Below, one piece after another: positions 1-6,919 of a stretch of DNA of 29,601 bases. The notes under the pieces were generated by a model that did not search any database, was not told the origin of the DNA, and was given only the letters and a program-made list of their open reading frames with translations. This stretch comes from a virus: positions 1 through 29,601 of the IMG/VR virus record IMGVR_UViG_3300044691_000850; one strand, 5' to 3'. The position numbers and the translations under genes are program-made. The stretch's first letter is position 1; each line of letters begins with the position of its first letter.

Positions 1-168
1 GCTCTCCTTGGCGACAGTCCACCCGCAAGTCTCAGTGAGGTTAAGCGAATGCTTGGCCGGCTGGCCGCACGCGGCCTCGTCTATCATTCCCGCGCGAATG
101 ATACCTATCGCGTCACGATCGCGGGGCGTGATGCTCTTGTGTCCGCACCGGGAGAGAGCGGCAAATGA
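1..168 (+). CDS. C-terminal part of a winged-helix DNA-binding protein (truncated by window edge)
   Basis: The frame is open from base 1 to a TGA at 166-168 and gives 55 residues. The start lies outside the window. The visible part reads like the second half of a winged-helix domain: a recognition-helix-like stretch (LSEVKRMLGRLAARGLV) followed by a two-strand wing (YHSRANDTYRVTIAGRDAL). This order is common in MarR-like and phage accessory regulators. The tail (SAPGESGK) belongs to a seam sequence repeated at later gene ends. The last four bases overlap the next start (ATGA), so translation is probably coupled. The family is inferred from the pattern only, and the regulatory target cannot be told. 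Confidence 0.5.
   Translation, partial: ALLGDSPPASLSEVKRMLGRLAARGLVYHSRANDTYRVTIAGRDALVSAPGESGK
133..168 (+). repeat. Gene-junction seam repeat, copy A
   Basis: This is the first of five related junction sequences. It runs from GCTCTTGTGTCCGCACC through a GGGAGAG ribosome site to the ATGA stop/start overlap. It encodes the C-terminal tail of the upstream protein and the initiation signal of the downstream one. Confidence 0.5.
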
Positions 169-341
169 GCAGCTACGACGATTGGAAAACCCACAACCCG
201 GATGATGACCGTTGCGAATTTTGCGGTGCGGCGCCTTGGGAATGTCGCGGCGCTTGGCAACCGAACAACTGCAATGGGGAGTGTGGCAAGGGCTGGCGCG
301 ACCCTGACCACGAATACGAGAAGATGAGGGACGACGCATGA
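165..341 (+). CDS. Small Cys-rich (zinc-knuckle-like) accessory phage protein
   Basis: This 58-residue ORF starts with an ATG that overlaps the previous stop and ends in an ATGA overlap with the next gene. The protein is acidic and polar and has four cysteines: CEFCG near residue 17, then C at about 28, 36 and 40. The spacing suggests a small zinc-binding fold. It also has several tryptophans in short motifs (DDWKTHNP, GKGWRDPDHEYEK). Similar tiny Cys-rich proteins are common in rhizobial phages, but their role is unknown. Coding is supported by tight coupling on both sides and an upstream GGGAGAG ribosome site. Confidence 0.6.
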   Translation: MSSYDDWKTHNPDDDRCEFCGAAPWECRGAWQPNNCNGECGKGWRDPDHEYEKMRDDA

Positions 342-556
342 ACATCCCCGAAATCGGAAATTGGTTGATGCCCAAGGATGGGCGCTGGCCCGGCATGGTG
401 GTGGCCGTGTTGCCGTCAGGCAAGCAATGTATTTTGGCGCGCAGACTCCCTCCCCATTATCGCGTGACCGAGACAGTACACGCCGTATCGGACCTAAAAG
501 GACCGATGACGGGTGTGGTGGCGGCACGCCCACAACAATCATCCCCGGAGAAATGA
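338..556 (+). CDS. Hypothetical small phage protein (72 aa)
   Basis: The ATG overlaps the stop of the upstream gene (ATGA), which suggests coupled translation within the small-gene operon. The protein begins MNIPEIGNWLMPKDGRWPGM and has a beta-rich middle (VVAVLPSGKQCILARRL), compatible with a small barrel domain. I do not recognise a family. A second ORF in another frame starts at 361, but this frame fits the gene chain better because it joins exactly to the upstream stop and ends three bases before the next ATG. Confidence 0.5.
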   Translation: MNIPEIGNWLMPKDGRWPGMVVAVLPSGKQCILARRLPPHYRVTETVHAVSDLKGPMTGVVAARPQQSSPEK

Positions 557-559
557 CCC

Positions 560-832
560 ATGGGAACGAAGAACAATCCAGGTAAATTTGACTGCTATGC
601 GAACGCGCTCCCGGACGAGCCGATGTTCATACTGCTCGCCCGTGATCCGGATTTCTGGAGTCTTGTGCACCAATGGGCAGAACGGCGCGCTCGCGATATT
701 TACTGCGGATTACGACCTCAGTCCGATATGGCGATGGTGGGAGAAGCTGAGGAATGCGCGTGGAACGGTCAAAAATGGCGCAGAGATAATAACGGGATTT
801 GGCGCTCCCCACAGGAGACCGCCAGTGAGTGA
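560..832 (+). CDS. Conserved hypothetical phage protein (NNPGxFDCY type, 90 aa)
   Basis: This 90-residue protein starts at an ATG with GGAG nine bases upstream. Its opening (KNNPGKFDCYANALPDEPMF), followed by ILLARDPDFW and LVHQWAERRA, is a pattern I associate with small accessory proteins of alphaproteobacterial phages. No function is known to me. The C-terminus (SPQETASE) matches the tails of neighbouring proteins because its last bases form seam copy B. The stop overlaps the next GTG start by 8 bases (GTGAGTGA). Confidence 0.65.
   Translation: MGTKNNPGKFDCYANALPDEPMFILLARDPDFWSLVHQWAERRARDIYCGLRPQSDMAMVGEAEECAWNGQKWRRDNNGIWRSPQETASE
803..832 (+). repeat. Gene-junction seam repeat, copy B
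   Basis: This copy contains CAGGAGACCGCCA followed by GTGAGTGA, which holds both the next start (825) and the upstream stop (830-832). The GGAGACCGCCA core is identical to that of copy D. Confidence 0.55.
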
Positions 833-1010
833 CGAATTTGATCGCCTTTCCGAGGTCTGCCGGATGGCAAAAATAAACTACGCCACCGCAGAGCGCGCTC
901 TATCGTCTGCGAGGTTTGCCCTGAACTATGCCGAGCGGCAACTTAAAGAGGAATGGGACAAGATGCAGTCACGCGCTCCTATGTCCGCACGGGGGGGCGC
1001 CAGTGAGTGA
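825..1010 (+). CDS. Small helical phage protein (61 aa, GTG start)
   Basis: The start is set by the seam: AGGAG at 813-817, a seven-base spacer and a GTG at 825 that overlaps the upstream stop. The frame is open further upstream, but that part would overlap the previous gene entirely. The product is highly helical (FDRLSEVCRMAKINYATAER, then a second amphipathic helix ending AERQLKEEWDKM) and probably forms a coiled coil. The tail (SARGGASE) is encoded by the next seam copy. Family and function are unknown. Confidence 0.55.
   Translation: MSDEFDRLSEVCRMAKINYATAERALSSARFALNYAERQLKEEWDKMQSRAPMSARGGASE
973..1010 (+). repeat. Gene-junction seam repeat, copy C
   Basis: This copy reads GCGCTCCTATGTCCGCAC, then GGGGGGGCGCCA and GTGAGTGA. 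It has the same 8-base stop/start overlap as copies B and D. Confidence 0.55.
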
Positions 1011-1374
1011 TTTCATTCCATGGCTTCGTGGCCTGGCTGAGAAGGGCGGCAGAGGCGTCGTCAACAACATCGACGCACGTTGCCTTGGACGCATAGCGGA
1101 CGAACTAGAGCGGCTGACCGCTCAAGAGAAGGATTATCGCGACTTGACGCGATCACTTATCGATATGAGCGGCAGCGCTCCTGTCCCCGAGCAGACGCCA
1201 ACCAAAGAGGACTTCGCCGAGTGGTCGCGCGTCTGGCACAACACATGTGAAACCATCCTGATGATGCTTGAATTGCCCGGTAGCGGCTCTCCGCAGGAAA
1301 TGTTGGCGCAAGTTCAGGCTTATGTGGGGTCTCGTCCTGCTGTGTCCACACCGGGGGAGACCGCCAATGATTGA
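1003..1374 (+). CDS. Hypothetical phage protein (123 aa, GTG start)
   Basis: The GTG at 1003 overlaps the upstream stop by 8 bases and follows a run of G residues in the seam. The protein has two parts: a helical N-terminal part (VSDFIPWLRGLAEKG, then RIADELERLTAQEKDYRDL) and a second part from about residue 67 (KEDFAEWSRVWHNTCETILMMLEL). The linker between them (SGSAPVPEQTP) is encoded by DNA resembling a seam repeat, which may mark an old fusion of two small genes. Its tail (VSTPGETAND) is the recurring seam-encoded peptide. I do not recognise a family. Confidence 0.5.
   Translation: MSDFIPWLRGLAEKGGRGVVNNIDARCLGRIADELERLTAQEKDYRDLTRSLIDMSGSAPVPEQTPTKEDFAEWSRVWHNTCETILMMLELPGSGSPQEMLAQVQAYVGSRPAVSTPGETAND
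1333..1374 (+). repeat. Gene-junction seam repeat, copy D
   Basis: This is the fullest copy: TGTGTCCACACCGGGGGAG, ACCGCCA, then AATGATTGA carrying the next ATG (1367) and the upstream TGA (1372-1374). GGGGGAG lies seven bases before the ATG and is the ribosome site. Confidence 0.6.
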
Positions 1375-1714
1375 TCCTGACGATCTGACGACGCCTTACA
1401 TCCCAACGCTGGTTGAGTTTGCCGACCCGCCGCGCCTTGAATACGTCACTAAGGATTGCGCCTGCATCTACAATCCAGTTGATGAGCGGTTTTGCTACAT
1501 CACTGATATGGAAACCCGGAAGATAATCGGCTTCCAATTTATGTTGCCGAGCAAGCCGAAGTCGATTTTCCCCGAGCGGCGAGAATTTTCGCTTGAAGGA
1601 ACCGGCTTCACGCTGCGGGAATGCGGTTGCTCGATAGGTCTCTGTGACGGCTCCGGCGTCAAGGACGGGACATGCCGCATCGCTCCTGTGGGAACACAAC
1701 GAGGCGGGTCATGA
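1367..1714 (+). CDS. Cys-containing hypothetical phage protein (115 aa)
   Basis: The ATG at 1367 follows the GGGGGAG of seam copy D and overlaps the upstream stop by 8 bases. The middle of the protein looks beta-rich (CACIYNPVDERFCYITDM, then KIIGFQFML). The C-terminal third has clustered cysteines (ECGCSIGLCDGSG and GTCR), which may bind metal. Earlier in-frame starts exist but lie inside the upstream gene. The end overlaps the next ATG as ATGA. Function is unknown. Confidence 0.55.
   Translation: MIDPDDLTTPYIPTLVEFADPPRLEYVTKDCACIYNPVDERFCYITDMETRKIIGFQFMLPSKPKSIFPERREFSLEGTGFTLRECGCSIGLCDGSGVKDGTCRIAPVGTQRGGS
1681..1714 (+). repeat. Gene-junction seam repeat, degenerate copy E
   Basis: This is the most diverged copy: CGCTCCTGTGGGAACACAAC, then GAGGCGGGTC and ATGA. 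It keeps the GCTCCTGTG opening and the position directly before a stop/start overlap. Confidence 0.35.
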
Positions 1715-1890
1715 GCGCGCTTCGCTGTTGGCTACTCTGGCATCTCATGGGCTGGCGATCAGTCTTGCTGATTGATTTCGACGGAGAGGTAAATGCGCGT
1801 TTGGTGCGGGGCTTTAAGTCGCGGCCAGTTGCAAGGCGTATGGGGTTCGGAGTTTCGACCCCGTTCAACTTCTTCCAAATGGCGCGGTAA
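1711..1890 (+). CDS. Small hypothetical phage protein (59 aa)
   Basis: The ATG at 1711 overlaps the upstream stop (ATGA), with GAGGCGGG just before it. The protein starts MSALRCWLLWHLMGWRSVLL and continues IDFDGEVNARLVR, then a basic segment (GFKSRPVARRMGFG). The hydrophobic N-terminus followed by a compact beta-like core is typical of tiny rhizobial phage proteins of unknown role. Tight coupling to the upstream gene is the main evidence for coding. Confidence 0.5.
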   Translation: MSALRCWLLWHLMGWRSVLLIDFDGEVNARLVRGFKSRPVARRMGFGVSTPFNFFQMAR

Positions 1891-1949
1891 AAGGCGCATC
1901 GTATGCGCTTCTATACGACACGGCGCGACCTGAAGGAGATGCAACGAAA

Positions 1950-2057
1950 ATGCCGCGTCCCGCAAGAGGCCCTAGGCTCTATCTCAGTGAGCCAGCCGCA
2001 TCGCAGCATGGCATGACTGCCGCCGAAGATCGGGTCGATCAGTTCTGCAGTACGTAA
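1950..2057 (+). CDS. Short ORF with an integrase-N-terminus-like opening (35 aa, possible remnant)
   Basis: AAGGAG at 1933-1938 stands 11 bases before the ATG. The product begins MPRPARGPRLYL, which resembles the first residues of many rhizobial prophage tyrosine recombinases. The expected following strands (W.I.DG type) are missing and the frame ends after 35 codons, with no recombinase body downstream. It may be a truncated integrase start used as a recombination seam, or an unrelated micro-protein. An overlapping 37-codon ORF in another frame (1903-2016) is a weaker alternative because it has no good ribosome site. Confidence 0.3.
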   Translation: MPRPARGPRLYLSEPAASQHGMTAAEDRVDQFCST

Positions 2058-2155
2058 ACGAGTATGAGAGTGCCGGGCGAGCGCGCCCTAGCGCAAGGAT
2101 GACAGCCCGTTAGGGTCAGTCAGTCATAGGTCGCTTAAAAGCCGCTGCGGGCGGC

Positions 2156-2161
2156 AGGAGG
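2156..2161 (+). promoter_or_regulatory. Strong ribosome binding site that decides the start at 2168
   Basis: A perfect AGGAGG touches an ATG at 2162 and stands six bases before a second in-frame ATG at 2168. Normal spacing favours 2168. Confidence 0.7.
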
Positions 2162-2167
2162 ATGACG

Positions 2168-2383
2168 ATGGCAAACCTAACGATCAATATCGACATGGGC
2201 AAAAAATGCGCCGAGTGCGGGAAAGGCGGGGCCGTCGATAGCGGGATCTGCTTGGCCTGCACTACGAAGGTCATCAAGGGCAAGCCCATGAAGTCGCCCA
2301 TCGGAAGGGCGGTAGCAGCGCGCTTCAAGAATGACCCCGGCAGGCCGGTTCCTAAGCACGGCTCCGGCTGTGTGAGCGCCTAA
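2168..2383 (+). CDS. Small zinc-ribbon-like phage protein (71 aa)
   Basis: The chosen start has an ideal AGGAGG with six-base spacing. The protein opens with a short beta strand (MANLTINIDM), then a treble-clef-like pair CAEC and CLAC at about residues 14-17 and 28-31, then a basic tail (KSPIGRAVAARFKNDPGR). The CxxC...CxxC pattern implies one zinc site. Similar proteins occur in alphaproteobacterial phages, often near regulatory or packaging genes, but no role is established. It is the last gene before the non-coding stretch ahead of terminase. Confidence 0.65.
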   Translation: MANLTINIDMGKKCAECGKGGAVDSGICLACTTKVIKGKPMKSPIGRAVAARFKNDPGRPVPKHGSGCVSA

Positions 2384-2715
2384 CCGTCTGGCAAGATTTT
2401 GAAACCCCACTGGCGCCGACGGCTGGCACGACCGGCTTCGCCAAACCGCCGCGACGGCGATCGAACAGTTGGCCGGCTAGGAGATCGAGTGCATCGGTCC
2501 AGCGCGAGCCCGCCGGTTCACGCTGGCGCGCCGCCTGCGCCTGACTGCATCCCGCAGGCGGCGGCCCTTTCGGTAGGGGTTTTCCCTGCAAATCCGCGGG
2601 TCCTCCTGGCAGGTCAGACCAAATACGGGCGAACTGAGCGCGCGCCATCGCCAGCAAGGCAGCTTTTAAAATAGCTTGAAGTTCACGGGAGAGCCTAACA
2701 GGCGGGTGAAGTTTC
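2384..2715. other. Non-coding stretch upstream of terminase
   Basis: About 330 bases contain no convincing gene. ORFs on both strands here are rich in Arg, Pro and Ala and have no good starts. The stretch contains the hairpin at 2529-2563 and a small inverted repeat CCCTTTCGGTAGGG just after it. In lambda-type phages the cos site lies directly before the small terminase gene, so cos or a leader RNA may be here. This placement is inference only. Confidence 0.4.
2529..2563 (+). ncRNA. Strong hairpin, possible leader RNA, terminator or cos-associated structure
   Basis: CGCCGCCTGCG at 2529-2539 pairs perfectly over 11 bp with CGCAGGCGGCG at 2553-2563 around a 13-base loop. A second small hairpin and the sequence GGGGTTTTCC follow by 2585. 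The T run is short and distant, so a classical intrinsic terminator is not clearly supported. Whether it is transcribed is unknown. Confidence 0.35.
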
Positions 2716-3315
2716 GTGAAGACCATCATCACCAAGCAGGAATTCGCGGCTCGCAAGAACCGCAAGCCGTCGGCGATCTCGAACTGGATCGCGGCCGGCA
2801 AGATCAGCAGGGGCGCCCTGGTCGGCGAGGGGGTCCGAGCCCGCATCTGGGTCGAGCAGGCCGAACGCGACCTCGAGGTCGGACTCGATCCCGGCCAGCA
2901 GTCGGCGCAGCCGGTGCCCGTTACGGCATCGACGCCCGCGGCGGCAGATTCGGGTCCCCGAGCCGCTGCCTTGCCGGAAGACGAAGACCTCAGGCGCCGC
3001 CGCAAGGCCGATGCCGACCGCGCCGAGCACGAAGCCGAAGCGGCGGGGCGCAAGCTTCTAGTCGACAGCGGGCGCTATGTGGTCGCGGCGGACGCCGCGG
3101 CTGCATGGGGCCGCGAGGCGGCGAAGATGGTGAGCGACGTCGAGACGTTCATGTCGACCACGCTGTCGCGTGAGATCGCCGAAAAGCACGGGCTGGACTG
3201 GCGGGCGTTGTCGGTGGAGATGCGCGAATCGTTTCGCAAGCACCGCTCGACCGCCAGCGAGCACGCCGCCCGGCGCCGCGAGGTGATCGAACAGGAAACC
3301 GCCGGAGCCGATTGA
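2716..3315 (+). CDS. Terminase small subunit-like protein
   Basis: The 199-residue product has an N-terminal helix-turn-helix segment (TKQEFAARKNRKPSAISNWI, then GKISRGALVGEG) suited to recognising packaging-site DNA. A low-complexity Ala/Pro linker follows, then a charged helical region (EDLRRRRKADADRAEHEAEA) and a C-terminal helical domain. This layout matches Nu1-type small terminases, which bind cos and recruit the large subunit. The start is a GTG at 2716 with no good ribosome site, so a slightly different start is possible. It sits directly before the large terminase gene, as in lambda. Confidence 0.7.
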   Translation: MKTIITKQEFAARKNRKPSAISNWIAAGKISRGALVGEGVRARIWVEQAERDLEVGLDPGQQSAQPVPVTASTPAAADSGPRAAALPEDEDLRRRRKADADRAEHEAEAAGRKLLVDSGRYVVAADAAAAWGREAAKMVSDVETFMSTTLSREIAEKHGLDWRALSVEMRESFRKHRSTASEHAARRREVIEQETAGAD

Positions 3316-3317
3316 AA

Positions 3318-5279
3318 ATGTCGATCCTGGTCGATCCACGGGTGCTGGCGCTTACCGTGGTCGAGACGGTGATGAAGCCGCCGCCGCCCGCCGACCTGAT
3401 CGAATGGGCCGAGTGCAATATCGTGTTTGGCCGGGAGTCGCCGTTTCCCGGTCCCTACCGCCGCGAGACGGTGCCGCAGCTGCAGCGCCTGCTCGAGGTG
3501 CTGTCGCCGGACCATCCGACGCCGACGGTGACGGTGCGGGGTGCCGCTCAAATCTTCAAGACCACGGTGGCGCAGATTTTCATCGGCGGCCGGATGGACA
3601 TCGACCCCTGCGACATCGGTTATGTGCATCCCTCCCACGACAACGCCATCCGCTGGGCGCGGCGAAAATGGAAGGTAATGCGCAAGCAGTCGAAAGCGCT
3701 GTCCCGCATCTTCGGCGAACAGAAATCGCGGGATTCGACCGACACCACGCTGTACCAGGAGACCCGCGACGGCCGCGGGTCCTTGCAGATCTCCGGCGCC
3801 AATTCGCCGGCCTCGCTATCGATGGTGTCCTGGCCGGCTCAAGTCCAGGACGATCTGTCGAAATGGACCGTCAACGATGCCGGCGACCCTGAAGCCCAGG
3901 CCGACAGCCGCTCCGGCGCATTCGAGTGGCGCAAGACGCTGAAAATATCGACCCCGCTGGTCAAGAAGACCTGTCGGATCACGCGGAATTTCGAGCGCGG
4001 GACACAGGAATGGTGGCATGTGCCATGCCCGCATTGTCAACACTACCAGCCGCTGCGCTGGGAAAATTTTCATTCCAACCTCGATCGGGACAAGCCGGAG
4101 GAAGCACATTTCACCTGCGCGTCGTGTGGCGCCGCGATCGAGATCAAGCATAAGGCCGCGATCTTGCGCCGCGGCCGGTACGTTCCCGATAATCCGAAGG
4201 CACGGGAAATTTCGGTGCAGGCATCGCGGGCCGAGATGCCGAATTACGATTGGGCCGAGATCGCCCGGCAATGGTTCATCGTCGAGGGCAATCCTCAAGC
4301 CGAGCAGGTCTACCTCAACGACTGGTGGGGGCTTCCTTACGAGACCGCCGGCGAGGCCCCGCCCTGGCAGCATGTTCGCGACCGCGCCAACGGCACCGAC
4401 GAACATGGAAATTCACTACCGGATGCACCGACCTATGAACGCGGGAGAATCCCGCCGGGAGGATTGCTGGTCTGCCTCGGGGTCGACGTCCAGGGCGACC
4501 GGGTTGAGGTTCACATCAAGGCGTTCGGCGAGCACCTTCGTCGTTACACCGTCGACTACGAGATCATTCCGCATTTCATCGGCGACGAAAAAGGCGAAGC
4601 CGCCGCCGCCCTCGACAAACTGCTGACGAAAACCTTTCCCGACGCCTTCGGCAATGCCCGCGGCATCGACATGCTGGCGATTGACGGCAACGCCTATACC
4701 AAGGACGTGTTCGCCTGGGCCAAGCGCCATCCCTGGACCAAAGTGATTGTGGTCCGCGGTGCCAAGTCCGACCTGGCGCCGCCGCTGGCGCTGACCAAAA
4801 CCGAACGCAAGCCGGACGGCACCACGCGCAAGACGCAGAAGAGGTTTTACAATGTCGGTGTCTCGGCGCTGAAATCCTCGCTCTATGAGGTGATGCGACG
4901 TCCTGATCCGCTCGCGCGCGGGTTCTGCGGTTACCCGAAAGGGCTTGACGACGAATTCTACCGCCAGCTCACCGCGGAAAAACGCGAAGTCGCGGTCGAC
5001 AAGCGCTCAGGCTTTCCCCGCGCCTTCTGGCGCAAGGACCACGACCGCAACGAAGTGCTCGATACCGAAATGTACGCGGAAGCCGCCGCGGTTCGCTGCG
5101 GCTGGTACACCCGGACGGCGGAGAGTTGGGCAGCGTTGAGGGCCGAGCGCGAGAAGATCAACGAAAACGGCACGGCGGATTTGTTTGATCCCGCGCGCGA
5201 CGCCACCACGACGGCGGCTCACCCCGCCAAACCCAATGTCCACAACATCGCCGACATCGGCCGGCTCCTGAACGGGTAG
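3318..5279 (+). CDS. terL: Phage terminase large subunit, GpA family
   Basis: The 653-residue protein is the packaging motor ATPase and nuclease (lambda gpA is 641). An ATP-binding loop lies near residues 70-83 (VRGAAQIFKTT), with an acidic Walker B-like segment near 168-183 (QVQDDLSKW). A CPHC/CASC zinc knuckle is at about 237-240 and 267-270. The C-terminal nuclease shows candidate acidic residues in GVDVQGD (about D390), AIDGN (D456) and EVLDTEMY (D582). The ATG at 3318 just follows the upstream stop. A TTG six bases earlier is also in frame but overlaps that stop. The P-loop lacks the usual GK[TS] glycine, a variation known in GpA proteins. Confidence 0.93.
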   Translation: MSILVDPRVLALTVVETVMKPPPPADLIEWAECNIVFGRESPFPGPYRRETVPQLQRLLEVLSPDHPTPTVTVRGAAQIFKTTVAQIFIGGRMDIDPCDIGYVHPSHDNAIRWARRKWKVMRKQSKALSRIFGEQKSRDSTDTTLYQETRDGRGSLQISGANSPASLSMVSWPAQVQDDLSKWTVNDAGDPEAQADSRSGAFEWRKTLKISTPLVKKTCRITRNFERGTQEWWHVPCPHCQHYQPLRWENFHSNLDRDKPEEAHFTCASCGAAIEIKHKAAILRRGRYVPDNPKAREISVQASRAEMPNYDWAEIARQWFIVEGNPQAEQVYLNDWWGLPYETAGEAPPWQHVRDRANGTDEHGNSLPDAPTYERGRIPPGGLLVCLGVDVQGDRVEVHIKAFGEHLRRYTVDYEIIPHFIGDEKGEAAAALDKLLTKTFPDAFGNARGIDMLAIDGNAYTKDVFAWAKRHPWTKVIVVRGAKSDLAPPLALTKTERKPDGTTRKTQKRFYNVGVSALKSSLYEVMRRPDPLARGFCGYPKGLDDEFYRQLTAEKREVAVDKRSGFPRAFWRKDHDRNEVLDTEMYAEAAAVRCGWYTRTAESWAALRAEREKINENGTADLFDPARDATTTAAHPAKPNVHNIADIGRLLNG

Positions 5280-5281
5280 AC

Positions 5282-6919
5282 ATGACAGCTTTAGCAGTTG
5301 CAAAGCCCCGGATTCGCGTGCCGGCGGGCGGAATGGCGTTCCCGGCCGGACTGCCGTCGCGGCCGCAGCCGCAGTCGCGCTTCATGCACGACATGCACGG
5401 CATGGAATCGCCGCATCTGTTCCGCTGGAATCCGGCGTTGCGCGATGCCTCCGACGACGTCCGTCAGGTATGGCGGCTGGCCACCGCGCGCACCGTCGAT
5501 CAGTTCCAGAATTCCGGATGGTTGTCGGGGGCGGTCGATCAATCAACCTCCTCGGTGGTCGGCGCCGAGGGCCTGCATCTCAACGCCAAGCCCAACGCGG
5601 CGGCGCTCGGCTGGTCGCTCGCCGACGCCAATCAATGGGCGCGCAAGGTTGAGGCGCGGTTCTCGGTCTATGCCGAAAGCAAGCTCAGCGTCGATGCCAC
5701 GGGCCGCTCATGGTTTGGTCAGTTGCTGGCGCAGGCCTACCGGCACTGGATGGCGACCGGTGAAATCCTGGCGACGCTGCCGCTGATCTCGCGGCCGGGC
5801 AGCCAATGGCGCTCCAAGCTGAAATTACTTCCGGCCTGGCGGATGTCGGATCGCACCGAGCTTGCCTACCTGAAGCAGGGCGTGCGCATCGACAGTTACG
5901 GCCATCCGGTCAGTTATATCCTCAAGGTGATGACCACCTACGGCTCGCTGGTCGAACAGGAATTCCCGGCGCGGGACGGCTACGGCCGCCCGATGGTCGT
6001 ACACATTTTTGACGGCGAGCCGGAGCAGACCCGCGGCATCACGCCGTTTATTTCCGTGCTCAAGGTGGCCAAGCAATTTGACCAGCTCGCAGACGCGACG
6101 CTGACTACCGCACTGATCCAGACCATCTTCGCGGCGATGTTCAAGTCTTCCGGAACGGGAGAGGACGCCCTCGACGCAATGCAGTCGGGCAGCGAACAGC
6201 ACTCGAAATTTCTCAGCCTGCAGCTCGAAAAATCCGAGTGGTACAAGAAAACCGATATCAATCTTTCCCAGCACGGCAAGATCCTGCACGGTTTTCCCGG
6301 CGACGAGCTGCAGTTCTTCCGTTCCGAACATCCGAACGGTAATTACGACCAGTTCGCCAAATTTCTGCTGCGGGAATGTTCGCGCGCCGCCGCTGTTACG
6401 TACGAGGAATACACCGGCGACTGGGCCGGTGCGACGTTCTCGTCCAGCAAGATGGGCATCGCCACCAACTGGCCGAGGATCCTGTATCGCCGCCGCAACA
6501 TCGTGGCGCCGCTGGCGCAGGACGTCTACGAGGCGTTCCTCGAGGAAGACATCGAGAATGGCGATACGCCGTTTCCCGGCGGGGTCAAAGGCTTTCTGGA
6601 AAACCGCGAGGCGGCCTGCCAGGCGTTCTGGCGCGGCCCGACGATGCCGCAGGCCGACGAGCTCAAGGCGGCGCTGGCGGCCAAGCTGGAGCTGGAAATA
6701 GGCCTGCCGAAATCCGTGGTCTATCGCAAATATGGCGTCGACCCTGAAGATGCCGCCGATGAACGGCGCAGGGAGCGCGACTATGACGGCGATCTCGGGC
6801 CAGGCACCGTATTTGCGGCGCCGGCCGACATGAAGGCTGCGCTCGCTCTGACGGGCGATGCACCTTCAAAGGATAATTCGAACAGTTCGGGCAAGGATTC
6901 GAACGAGGAAACCGACTGA
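5282..6919 (+). CDS. Phage portal protein, lambda gpB type
   Basis: The 545-residue product is close in size to lambda gpB (533). It has an N-terminal arm, then the typical helical and stem sequences (QFQNSGWLSGAVDQSTSSVV; RGITPFISVLKVAKQFD; ALIQTIFAAMFKS) and a crown-like C-terminus ending in a Ser/Asp-rich tail. Portal rings form the DNA entry vertex and bind terminase and connector proteins. The ATG lies two bases after the terminase stop and the gene ends in a TGATG overlap with the next gene. Some portals of this class are trimmed by the head protease; whether this one is cannot be told. Confidence 0.92.
   Translation: MTALAVAKPRIRVPAGGMAFPAGLPSRPQPQSRFMHDMHGMESPHLFRWNPALRDASDDVRQVWRLATARTVDQFQNSGWLSGAVDQSTSSVVGAEGLHLNAKPNAAALGWSLADANQWARKVEARFSVYAESKLSVDATGRSWFGQLLAQAYRHWMATGEILATLPLISRPGSQWRSKLKLLPAWRMSDRTELAYLKQGVRIDSYGHPVSYILKVMTTYGSLVEQEFPARDGYGRPMVVHIFDGEPEQTRGITPFISVLKVAKQFDQLADATLTTALIQTIFAAMFKSSGTGEDALDAMQSGSEQHSKFLSLQLEKSEWYKKTDINLSQHGKILHGFPGDELQFFRSEHPNGNYDQFAKFLLRECSRAAAVTYEEYTGDWAGATFSSSKMGIATNWPRILYRRRNIVAPLAQDVYEAFLEEDIENGDTPFPGGVKGFLENREAACQAFWRGPTMPQADELKAALAAKLELEIGLPKSVVYRKYGVDPEDAADERRRERDYDGDLGPGTVFAAPADMKAALALTGDAPSKDNSNSSGKDSNEETD

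Larger units (their letters stand above)
1891..2167. other. Stretch with little convincing coding content
   Basis: Between the end of the overlapping small-gene row and the gene at 2168 there is only the short ORF described at 1950. A perfect 5-bp hairpin (GGGCG, loop AGCG, CGCCC) lies at 2075-2088 but has no following T run. A GTCAGTCAGTCA tandem is found near 2115-2126. I see no convincing promoter. The stretch may be a decayed gene or a spacer between transcription units. Confidence 0.4.

Noticed and set aside
2399-2674. A 91-codon + strand frame before terminase
   Set aside because: There is no ribosome site, composition is biased to Arg, Pro and Ala, and the frame covers a strong hairpin.
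2352-3053. A 233-codon open frame on the - strand across the terminase leader and small subunit gene
   Set aside because: Its composition (Arg, Ala, Ser, Pro) is typical of antisense frames in GC-rich DNA, it has no ribosome site, and it overlaps the better supported small terminase gene.
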